Below, one piece after another: positions 1 to 6,900 of a stretch of DNA of 8,986 bases (the stretch's first letter is position 1; every line of letters begins with the position of its first letter). The DNA is from Spartobacteria bacterium (GTDB lineage Bacteria > Verrucomicrobiota > Verrucomicrobiae > Chthoniobacterales > UBA6821): assembly GCA_003136515.1 (NCBI GenBank), contig PLEU01000142.1, positions 28,350-37,335 on the forward strand, given 5' to 3'. The position numbers and the translations under genes were made by a program. Under the pieces are notes generated by a model. The model saw only the letters and a list, made by a program, of their open reading frames with translations. It made no database searches and was not told the DNA's origin.

Positions 1-135
1 ATTTTCGGAGCAGGACTGGCCAGCGCTGGTCTTGGCAGTTGCTAAAAACCACAGAAATCCTGTGAGTACCAGCGTGATGGCAAATCTGATGAGATTGTAA
101 AATGTGACCTTGGCAGGAAAGAGGGAGCAATTCAT
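1..135 (-). CDS. 5' end of a divergent gene for an exported protein (partial, function unknown)
   Basis: Read on the minus strand, an ATG at 135-133 opens 45 codons without a stop that continue past the left edge. The product begins MNCSLFPAKVTFYNLIRFAI and goes on with a hydrophobic stretch (about residues 17-33, LIRFAI...GFLWFLATA) followed by small residues (KTSAGQ), which is the pattern of a Sec signal peptide with cleavage near residues 36-39. Lysine and arginine lie before the hydrophobic core as expected. The mature protein is almost entirely outside the window, so no function can be given. It is transcribed away from the PEP-CTERM gene, with about 430 nt between the two starts. No Shine-Dalgarno motif precedes the ATG, as for the other genes here. 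An in-frame TTG directly before the ATG and another at 162-160 are weaker start options. The call rests on the signal-peptide shape alone. Confidence 0.5.
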   Translation of the reverse strand, partial: MNCSLFPAKVTFYNLIRFAITLVLTGFLWFLATAKTSAGQSCSEN

Positions 136-186
136 CAACGGAGAATAGGAAATGGTGAGCAAGGAGGGAAATAGCGAATCGAGTTT

Positions 187-199
187 GGTTGTTACAACC
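187..199. promoter_or_regulatory. 13-nt perfect palindrome, candidate operator
   Basis: GGTTGT-T-ACAACC is a perfect inverted repeat with 6-nt arms and a 1-nt centre. It lies 52 nt upstream of the minus-strand start codon, where a regulator of the divergent gene could bind. No regulator gene is in the window and a site this short can arise by chance. Confidence 0.25.
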
Positions 200-250
200 T
201 TATCACATTTGGAAGGGAGCAGGGAAATTAAAGTTAATGGCGATACGTCT

Positions 251-263
251 TAACGAGTCGTTA
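251..263. promoter_or_regulatory. 13-nt perfect palindrome, candidate operator
   Basis: TAACGA-G-TCGTTA is a second perfect inverted repeat with the same geometry (6-nt arms, 1-nt centre), starting 64 nt after the first palindrome. The arm sequences differ between the two, so they would not be the same operator. Confidence 0.25.
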
Positions 264-485
264 TTGATTTTGATAGGGAGCAGCATGGATGAATCAATCA
301 AATCAAGGCTCATAAATAAGGGTAGATTTTTACTGCCAATGCCATGCCCCCCAAAAAATCAAAAAAAAGACTATCATTTTGGTCGTCATTAAGTCACAGT
401 CCCAAAAGTCCAAAGAAACAAAACAGCTGCCAGCAACCTCTAACCCTAGATTTTATAAGCTTCCAGAGCCCGACAGCCCGCTGGA

Positions 486-566
486 ATGACACCGCAACCA
501 ACAACAAAAAACTTCCCAGTACAAAACAAAACCACCGCAGAAAAAAACCTCAAACCACAGACAACA
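486..566 (+). promoter_or_regulatory. A/C-rich untranslated leader of the PEP-CTERM gene
   Basis: The 81 nt before the start codon are almost all A and C, with very few G or T, and should be unstructured as RNA. There is no Shine-Dalgarno motif. An in-frame ATG at 486 would extend the protein by 27 residues (MTPQPTTKNFPV...), but that would bury the clear signal peptide, so I treat the tract as leader. The 10-mer AACCAACAAC at 496-505 recurs exactly at 1347-1356, just before the next gene. Confidence 0.45.
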
Positions 567-1337
567 ATGAATAAAAAAATACTTACAACGGCATTGGCCC
601 TTTTGGGGGCGGTGTTGACAACGGGTGCCCACGCAACACCTATCACCTATAACATAGGAGATATCATTCTCGGATTTGAAACGACCGGGGGAAATAGCAG
701 CGGAGGAACAAAGAATCTACTTGTTGACATCGGTCAATATTCCAATCTCGCCAGTTTTTCGACATTTAACATCGCTGGCGACCTCAATACTGTCTTTGGG
801 ACAGGTAATTGGAGCAGCGGGCAGATCAGCTTCGGTGCCTTTGGGGTCACGCTATCCGGTACCCACTACAGCAATATCTATGAAACTGCCACCAGCAATA
901 CACTCAAGCCAGTTGCATCCAGCAGTCAGACCACAAAACAGGACTATGGAGTACTCACAAGCACCACGGGGATCGGCTATCAGAATCTGACTCTTTCCGT
1001 AAATAGTAACGCATGGACTGGCTATGGAGTGGAGCAGAGTTCAAGCACCACCGGTGCCTGGGGCTCCTATAATCCATCTGACAGTGCATTTGGGGTAGCG
1101 GGAGACTCAATCGATGGAACAATCGGTTCCAGTCTAAATCTCTATGACAAGGTCTATGGTGGAGCTGGAACTGTTGTCCCCACGCCCTATACCGTGAGCG
1201 TAGATGCCCTCGGCAATATCAACGTAGCCTCGGTTCCGGAGCCTGCAAGTTATGCGCTTCTCGGTCTGGCATCGCTCGTTTTGGCCATTACTTACCGCCG
1301 TTTTAGCAGGAAAACCCAAGCAACCATAAAAATGTAA
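567..1337 (+). CDS. PEP-CTERM sorting domain protein
   Basis: A 256-residue exported protein of unknown specific role. Residues 1-23 are a Sec signal peptide (MNKKILTTALALLGAVLTTG, then AHA before the likely cut). The C-terminus carries a complete PEP-CTERM signal: the VPEP motif at 223-226, a hydrophobic helix (about 229-242, YALLGLASLVLAIT) and a basic cluster YRRFSRK at 243-249. In known systems such proteins are recognised by an exosortase and processed on the way to the cell surface or extracellular matrix; the exosortase is not in this window. The middle is rich in Ser, Thr, Gly, Asn and Tyr, as in extracellular proteins. The early block (about residues 28-80: GDIILGFETTGG..., LLVDIGQYSNL, FNIAGDLNTVFG..NW) resembles an N-terminal block that I associate with verrucomicrobial PEP-CTERM proteins; this is from memory. 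The start at 567 is chosen because it puts the signal peptide at the N-terminus; an upstream in-frame ATG at 486 is rejected. It is probably co-transcribed with the next gene. Confidence 0.88.
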   Translation: MNKKILTTALALLGAVLTTGAHATPITYNIGDIILGFETTGGNSSGGTKNLLVDIGQYSNLASFSTFNIAGDLNTVFGTGNWSSGQISFGAFGVTLSGTHYSNIYETATSNTLKPVASSSQTTKQDYGVLTSTTGIGYQNLTLSVNSNAWTGYGVEQSSSTTGAWGSYNPSDSAFGVAGDSIDGTIGSSLNLYDKVYGGAGTVVPTPYTVSVDALGNINVASVPEPASYALLGLASLVLAITYRRFSRKTQATIKM

Positions 1338-1368
1338 TCAGCAAAAAACCAACAACCATATAACTACC
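1338..1368 (+). promoter_or_regulatory. A/C-rich intergenic leader before the PstS-like gene
   Basis: The 31-nt gap has no terminator and no Shine-Dalgarno motif. It is A/C-rich and repeats the 10-mer AACCAACAAC (1347-1356) found in the leader of the preceding gene. The short gap supports co-transcription of the two genes. Confidence 0.4.
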
Positions 1369-2643
1369 ATGAAATTCCATAAAAACCTCGTTATGAGCGC
1401 CTTGGCGGCACTCAGTCTCGGATCGGCTTCCGCTGCCACCACATACTTCAGCGGTGCCACCTCATTCCAGGCCACTACTGATGCAGCACTCCTTCAGTAT
1501 GCAAGCAACAATGGCGGAGGCCTGGTGAGCTGGGACAACGCTACCTTCGGCAAGGAAACTAATGCAATCTTCACCTGGGTTAGTGGTGGGGTAACAAATA
1601 AAATTATCGTTCACTGGGCGGGTTCTGAGAACATAATTCAGGCGCTCGCAGCTCCTAGCGGTAACCCTGTGAAGTTTAACTTCTATGGATCCAACACACC
1701 CGCCGGATTGGCAGCGGCTGCAAGTTATGCCACCAACAGCCAAGCTCCGCAAGCAGCGCTCTACGACAACTATCAGGTGACATCCTTCTTCAATGGTACG
1801 GGTGCTGGTGATGGACGTACTTATGGCTCAATCGTAGGTGACACGTTGGTCGCAGCAGAGGGTTATGTATGGATTGCAAATACCAATTGGCCTGTAGCTC
1901 CGACAACCAATGCTACCATCACGGCTGGGGTCAGTACGAATGTCGTCACCTATGGCAACATCACGACTGCCCAGACCCGTCAGCTCTTAGCTAATGGCTA
2001 CGTTCCTCTCGCCTACTTGACTAGCAATACCAATGACCAGACCAATGCTGTCTTTGCTGTGGGTCGCAACATTGATGGTGGTACCAGAACGGTATGGTTC
2101 AATGAGACGGGCATCGGTGTGCAAACCCCAGTAGTGCAATATCAGCTCGTGGTTACAAATGGTAGCAACAAGCTTACCCCATATCCCATCGAGACCATTG
2201 ATGGAATTAGCAGCGGATCGCTTGGTAACAGTGGTTATTCTTCGGACGGTACACTTCGTGGCATCTTCACCAATACACTTGCCACGGGACAGTATATCGA
2301 CCTAAGCAATACCAACGGAACCGGCTATGTTGGAAATAACTACTTGATCGGTTACTCCTCAGTTCACAATGCCACAGGATCGGCGGGAGTGAAGTTGCTC
2401 AACTACAATGGTGTAGTTCCTTCATCTGCCAATATTGAAAATGGCACCTACAGCGGTTGGGCCTATGCTCACATTGGAAACAGCGCTACGGTTGCAGACT
2501 CCACATCTACAAGTGTTGCAAGTGCGGTTGCCACGATTATTCTGAGCTTTACGGACGCCCAGTTAGGTGCTGGAAATGCGCAGATTTCTAACCTCAAGGT
2601 TACTCGTGACTCTGATGGGGGCAATATTTATCCCATTTACTAA
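1369..2643 (+). CDS. Secreted PstS-like substrate-binding protein
   Basis: A 424-residue exported protein. Residues 1-22 are a Sec signal peptide (MKFHKNLVMSALAALSLGSASA). The mature protein opens with TTYFSGATSFQ...TDAALLQYA, which matches the position and shape of the GAGATFP phosphate-loop region of PstS-type binding proteins. Residues 231-241 (VGRNIDGGTRT) resemble the R-x-DGSGT ligand loop of that family, although the Asp is shifted by one (R233, D236, T239). Residues 327-364 (IGYSS..., then LLNYNGVVPSSANIENGTY) resemble the C-terminal IGYV... G..PT.ENI..G.Y block of PstS. Together these suggest a type 2 periplasmic binding fold, larger than the roughly 320-350 residues typical of PstS, with extra sequence in the first half. 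No ABC permease or ATPase gene is next to it, so phosphate uptake is not established; it may bind another ligand or act as an extracellular protein. It lacks a PEP-CTERM tail. It follows the PEP-CTERM gene by 31 nt and ends just before a hairpin. Confidence 0.75.
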   Translation: MKFHKNLVMSALAALSLGSASAATTYFSGATSFQATTDAALLQYASNNGGGLVSWDNATFGKETNAIFTWVSGGVTNKIIVHWAGSENIIQALAAPSGNPVKFNFYGSNTPAGLAAAASYATNSQAPQAALYDNYQVTSFFNGTGAGDGRTYGSIVGDTLVAAEGYVWIANTNWPVAPTTNATITAGVSTNVVTYGNITTAQTRQLLANGYVPLAYLTSNTNDQTNAVFAVGRNIDGGTRTVWFNETGIGVQTPVVQYQLVVTNGSNKLTPYPIETIDGISSGSLGNSGYSSDGTLRGIFTNTLATGQYIDLSNTNGTGYVGNNYLIGYSSVHNATGSAGVKLLNYNGVVPSSANIENGTYSGWAYAHIGNSATVADSTSTSVASAVATIILSFTDAQLGAGNAQISNLKVTRDSDGGNIYPIY

Positions 2644-2686
2644 TATAAAAAATACCTGAAGATATCCTGGCAGGTGAATAAGAGGG

Positions 2687-2727
2687 AGGTCGGCGGCAGC
2701 AATGCCGCCGACCTGTCCTTGTTTTGG
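2687..2727 (+). terminator. Rho-independent-like terminator hairpin after the PstS-like gene
   Basis: A perfect 12-bp stem, AGGTCGGCGGCA (2687-2698) with TGCCGCCGACCT (2703-2714), is closed by a GCAA tetraloop of the stable GNRA type. It begins 43 nt after the stop codon of the PstS-like gene. The tail (GTCCTTGTTTTGG) is only moderately T-rich, so termination may be incomplete and read-through into the next gene is possible. Confidence 0.7.
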
Positions 2728-2753
2728 CTAGAATCTAAGTTTATTCATGTAAA

Positions 2754-3500
2754 ATGACGAAAGTTTTCCTCTCTCCATTAGTATCAGCGCTACTGGCATC
2801 TGCCGTTGTGCTCACAACGGGGAGTCTTTTACTTTCATGGAATCAGGCCAATCGCGAAATCATCAAGATCACTCCTGCTCTCTCGTCGCTGGAAGTCAAA
2901 GGGTCTGAAGCAACAAGTGCCAATGCTGGTTTGCTTAACGAAAGGGTGACGAATCACGAAGAGAGGAATGATCAAGTGGTTGGCGTGGCTGCTCCCTCAC
3001 TGATATCTGCTGAAACCGTGGGTGGGAACGCCCAACCGATCACTTCCTTGGGGGCGAATTCGGGGACTCAAGCATACGGATCGACAACCAAGAGGGCATC
3101 TGCTACGAAACCCTCCTCGACATTACTTGCGGGCTTCACAACGGCACCGTCCAGCGCCATCAATTCTATGCCGACTCAAAATATGGTAGGTGTCCCGCAG
3201 GCCACATTTCCCTCAATTCCTCCTCAAATTGGATCCATGGAAGCTCCAAATCCGAGTATCCCTGTGGCTTTTGCTGACACGTCTAAAGTTGGAACGCTTA
3301 CTGATGGGGAGAAGACTGCCATCAATCAATCACAAGACCTTTTTATCAAGGCTGTTCAGTCATCAGGTAATGCGCCTAATACCGCAGAATATCGACAGGC
3401 TTGGGATACCGCTGCATATCAAGTTGATGAATATCTTCGCGGCCAAGTGGGAGTGGTAAGGTTCAATGCCTTGCAAATGGCGAGGCCTTATCATCCTTGA
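2754..3500 (+). CDS. Membrane-anchored protein of unknown function
   Basis: A 248-residue protein I do not recognise. Residues 5-29 form one hydrophobic segment (FLSPLVSALLASAVVLTTGS...LLSW), either a membrane anchor or an uncleaved signal. No A-x-A site follows cleanly, so an anchor is more likely. Residues 30-75 are polar and charged. About 95-175 is a flexible linker rich in Ser, Thr, Pro, Ala and Asn, with a Pro/Met-rich stretch (SMPTQNMVGVPQATFPSIPP). Residues 181-245 form a compact, probably helical module: LTDGEKTAINQSQDLFIKAV, then PNTAEYRQAW (208-217), and VDEYLRGQVG (224-233) leading into FNALQMA (237-243). This layout fits a short domain held off the membrane by a spacer. It lies between the PstS-like gene, behind a hairpin, and the giant exoprotein gene on the same strand. 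No Shine-Dalgarno motif precedes the ATG. A role with either neighbour is a guess from position. Confidence 0.75.
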   Translation: MTKVFLSPLVSALLASAVVLTTGSLLLSWNQANREIIKITPALSSLEVKGSEATSANAGLLNERVTNHEERNDQVVGVAAPSLISAETVGGNAQPITSLGANSGTQAYGSTTKRASATKPSSTLLAGFTTAPSSAINSMPTQNMVGVPQATFPSIPPQIGSMEAPNPSIPVAFADTSKVGTLTDGEKTAINQSQDLFIKAVQSSGNAPNTAEYRQAWDTAAYQVDEYLRGQVGVVRFNALQMARPYHP

Positions 3501-3641
3501 GGTCTAGGCAGTCCTGATTCCTGTTCCAGAGCTCGAGGGCAATCAATTCTGATACTGCTTTGATAGGCAGTTGACTTTACAGCTACAGCAGATGAAGGAA
3601 AAAGGCGATTGATCCAGTCGTGTTATCATGCCACCTTTCTG

Positions 3642-3647
3642 TATAAT
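3642..3647 (+). promoter_or_regulatory. Candidate -10 box (TATAAT) upstream of the exoprotein gene
   Basis: A perfect sigma-70 -10 hexamer lies 328 nt before the first in-frame ATG of the exoprotein gene. No good -35 hexamer sits 16-18 nt upstream (the sequence there is around CGTGTTAT). If used, it would give a leader of roughly 320 nt that contains all four hairpins. Confidence 0.35.
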
Positions 3648-3680
3648 GCTTACCCTTTATCAGAGAACATACTTCAATGA

Positions 3681-3739
3681 CCGAAATCAGCTTTCGGCCA
3701 CTGGAAGAGATTTGAGTGAAACGCCCAACTGATGGGTGT
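3681..3739 (+). other. Pair of hairpins in the exoprotein leader
   Basis: CCGAAA (3681-3686) pairs perfectly with TTTCGG (3692-3697) across a 5-nt loop. ACGCCCA (3721-3727) pairs with TGGGTGT (3733-3739) across a 5-nt loop, with one G-T wobble. Neither is followed by a T-run, so they are not terminators. Their role is unknown. Confidence 0.35.
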
Positions 3740-3876
3740 AGCGAGAGCTCATTTATGTCGAAATTGTAACAATGGCATCGCCACTTTTTCCACTAGTGTA
3801 GCAAGCTAATGCCAGCCCACCATCATCTGCTTTTAAGAGGAGCATTCTCTTTCAGTGTTCTAGTCTCACCTTTCCA

Positions 3877-3924
3877 GCCTCAGGTTTCTGAGGCCAGAGG
3901 CTTGAATACCCCTGATGCTGGGGT
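3877..3924 (+). other. Pair of hairpins shortly before the exoprotein start
   Basis: GCCTCAG (3877-3883) pairs perfectly with CTGAGGC (3888-3894) across a GTTT loop. ACCCC (3908-3912) pairs with GGGGT (3920-3924) across a 7-nt loop. They end 51 nt before the ATG at 3976. A short TTT follows the second stem, too little for a clear terminator. They could affect translation or attenuate transcription; this is inference. Confidence 0.35.
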
Positions 3925-3975
3925 TTACCACTCCACTGAAATCGTACACTTGTATCACCCCGCATAGTCATTGCG

Positions 3976-6900
3976 ATGAAGTTGCCTTTTCATGATTTCA
4001 GGCCTGTTGCTGCCGGGGTGCGGCTGCGACCATTTTCGGAGAATGCCACTCAGGCCACTGAGTTCGGCATGCTGGCGATTCACCCTTTTTACAGGATTGT
4101 TTCAATTTGCCTCTCAGTGGCCCTCGCCCTCACATCAAGTCCCGTGCTTTTTGGCATGAGCGCCCGGCAAGCCATGCTCCCAGCAGGAGGCGGTGCTGGC
4201 GGCGTGGGATCGGCGGCCAATCTTCAGAATGCAGGAGCTGCATCTGCTGCATTGACTGCGGCGGCGGCTCAGGCCGTGCAGCAAAAGACCGATTCCGCCG
4301 TAACGGCCATGAAGGCCTTCCAAGCTCAGGCCCATACGATCATGGCTCCTTTCGGGGTGAAAAACGGGTTGGCTGCCGGATGGCTAGAGACTTACAACCC
4401 CTCAGGGAAGGTGAATGCACAGAATGTTCCTTCCACGTGGAATGGAGTGAGTTCATTGGTGCAGAACGGGAATGCGGTCGATGTTACGCAGAGCAAACAG
4501 AGCGCTTATCTCTACTGGAAAAACTTTAATGTGGGCCCTGAAACGACACTCAATTTTGATCAGAGTGCCGGAGGAAACAATGAGGGCAAATGGATCGCGT
4601 TTAACCGGGTCATGGGAAACGTGGAGACGCAGATATTTGGTTCCATCGCGGCGCAGGGTCAGATCTATATCCTGAATCAGAACGGAATTCTATTTCACAA
4701 CGGGGCCCAGGTGAACACGCACGCCCTTGTGGCATCAACACTCCCAATAAATGACAACCTAGCGGGAAATCCCTTGGATGGAATCACTGGCCGTGGAATC
4801 GCCAATAATCCCGACTACCAGTTTCTCTTCTCCGCGCTGCCCGTGGCAGCTGGAACGGTCGGTCCAACAGCGGCATTCACCCCGCCTGCAGCACCGAGCG
4901 GGGGAATTGGAAATGTTGTCGTTGAAGCAGGCGCCACGATCTCATCACCAGCCAATGCCAGCCAAACCGGTGGTCTGGTGGCACTCATCGGACCCAATGT
5001 TTACAACAGTGGAAGCATCAGCACTCCAAATGGCCAGACAATCCTTGCAGCAGGACTACAGGTGGGATTGAATCCCCATCCATCCTCCGATCCAAGTCTT
5101 CGTGGCATGGATGTCTTCATTGGAAAGGTCATGGCTCCTTCGGTTGCGACCCTTTCGGGTCTTACGGGTATCGCTCAGAACAATGGATATCTCTCTATTA
5201 TGGAGGGGGATGCGACAATTGCAGGGGAGACTGTCAATCAGGAGGGCGTGATCGACAGCAGCACCTCCGTATCACTCAACGGAAGGATTGACCTTCTTGC
5301 AAACTATAATGCAACGGTCAATGATACTTATAAGTCGCAGGGCGGAGCCCCCATTCTCTATCAAAGCACCGGTCTAGTGACCCTTGGGGCCAATAGTCTG
5401 ATGCGCATTCTCCCAGAATGGAGCAGTGATGCCACGGTGACAGGAACAGCACTGGCACTAAATTCAATTGTTTCGATTCTGGGCTCAGGCGTTGATTTTA
5501 ATTCTGGCGCTGTCATAGACGCCCCTGGGGCCGCAGCAACGGCCAATGCTGGGCAGGAGATAGTCCTTGGTTCAGGAGCCACTGTTGCTGCTCTTTCGAG
5601 TGGGGTGAATATACAGGCGGGAAATTGGCTGGCCAGAGGTACCTCAGCCTCCATCTTCGAATATAATTCTGGAGCTATCTCTCTCGCATCAGATGCGGAA
5701 ATCAACGTTGCTGGTTCCACGGATGTAGCGGCAGCCAGCGCCCAGAATTTTCTAACTCTTCAGTTGCGTGGGGCGGAACTAGCTAACAGCTCCTTGGAGC
5801 GTACAAGCAGTGTGAGGGGGGTAAATCTCACGCTCGATACTAGAATCACGGGAACTTATAACGGCCAATATTGGATCGGAACTCCACTCGGAGATGCAAC
5901 GGGGTATGCGGCCCTGATTGAAAGGACTGTCGGGGAACTCACGACGGCGGGCGGTTCTGTCTCGCTCTTGGCCGGTGGGTCGGTGGTGATGCAGGATGGT
6001 TCCTCAATCAATACATCCGGCGGCTGGATTCAGTATTCTGGCGGTGATTTTTCCACCACAAAACTGCTCTACCAAGGGCGTGTGATCGATATTTCTCAGG
6101 CGACGCCAGACCGTGTGTATAGTGGAATCTATACTGGGACGGATACGGAAAGCTTTCCCAAATGGGGAGTTACCAAAACGTTCACCAGTATTCTTTCCCC
6201 CACAACTCCGCAATATCAAGCACCGTATATTAGCGGGGCTGCGGGTGGGAGCATCTTGATCCAGGCTCCGACGACCATCCTAAATGGCAACCTAGTCGGA
6301 AATACAGTGGCCGGCCCCCGCCAACTCAGGTACACGAGTGCTTTGAGCACGCTTCCGGCAAGCTCGGAGCTCACGCTTGATTTTTTTGCACAGTCGCTGG
6401 TGAATAATTCCATTGCCCCGGTATCATCCACGGAACTGACAGTGACATTTGCGACCAGCGGATTTTCTTCGCGGTCATCGATCATCCTCTCTCCCGATCT
6501 GGTCTCTTCCGACGGTTTTGGAAATCTGACGATTCTCAATCATGATGGATCAATTCTACTTCCAAATGATACGACACTAAATGCTGGGCCCAGCGGTTCC
6601 ATTTCTCTAGAAGCGGCAAACGTCACGATTTTGGGGAACATTTTTGCACCTGGAGGTACGGTTTCCCTTACCGCAGATCTTGTGCCGTACAGCCTGATCA
6701 ATGGGATTGCTATGGCCGCAAATAATGCTGACGAACCGATTCTGGATGTCTTGTTGAACAAGAACACGGGGACACTTGTCGCCCAGTATGGATTAGTCCA
6801 TGGGGGCAAGGCGACTGTCATCAACGCCGATGGCACTTATTCCACAGTGCCGACTGATCAACTTGCCCACTATAATGCTGGCATTGTGACACTTGGATCC

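Larger units (their letters stand above)
136..566. other. Non-coding divergent intergenic region
   Basis: This stretch lies between the minus-strand start at 135 and the PEP-CTERM gene start at 567, so it should hold promoters for both directions. Reading frames here give low-complexity or Lys/Pro/Gln-rich peptides with no domain or signal-peptide character, and I do not call them genes. Visible structure: the octamer AGGGAGCA three times (122-129, 214-221, 275-282), two perfect 13-nt palindromes (187-199 and 251-263), A-runs at 353-368, a TATAAG box at 454-459 with no good -35 partner, and an A/C-rich tract from about 486 to the start codon. Confidence 0.6.
3501..3975. other. Intergenic region, probable long leader of the giant exoprotein gene
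   Basis: This is 475 nt with no convincing gene. It contains a perfect TATAAT box (3642-3647), four small perfect or near-perfect hairpins (3681-3697, 3721-3739, 3877-3894, 3908-3924) and a 12-codon reading frame (3677-3715, MTEISFRPLEEI). The octamer TAGGCAGT occurs twice (3505-3512, 3564-3571). I found no strong terminator directly after the stop codon at 3500. No match to a riboswitch consensus I know was found. Confidence 0.55.

Noticed and set aside
1..45. Plus-strand reading ending in TAA at 43-45 (IFGAGLASAGLGSC) as the tail of an upstream gene
   Set aside because: It has only 14 codons of evidence, while the opposite strand gives a full start with a signal peptide over the same bases. 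It cannot be fully excluded without more left-hand sequence.
486..566. Upstream in-frame ATG extending the PEP-CTERM protein by 27 residues
   Set aside because: The extension (MTPQPTTKNF...) is low-complexity and would place the clear signal peptide internally; the ATG at 567 gives a normal exported N-terminus.
189..574. Small plus-strand frames in the divergent region (189-392 and 344-574)
   Set aside because: The products are low-complexity (Lys, Gln, Pro and Asn runs from A-rich DNA), show no domain or signal peptide, overlap each other, and the second runs into the PEP-CTERM gene.
2719..2747. Promoter TTGTTT ... TATTCA giving a leaderless transcript of the 2754 gene
   Set aside because: Both hexamers match the sigma-70 consensus at only three of six positions, and the first overlaps the terminator tail.
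3501..3600. Terminator directly after the 248-residue protein gene
   Set aside because: I found no stem with a following T-run; the TAGGCAGT copies are direct, not inverted, repeats.
3677..3739. Cobalamin riboswitch in the exoprotein leader, suggested by GCCACTG at 3696-3702
   Set aside because: Only this heptamer matches. The conserved CCGGTG..A.TCC block and other core elements are absent, and the downstream gene is not a B12-related gene.
4107..5071. Plus-strand frames at 4107-4529, 4472-4675 and 4778-5071
   Set aside because: They lie in other frames inside the exoprotein gene, with Arg/Cys/His-rich shadow composition; the true frame has TPS motifs and no stop.
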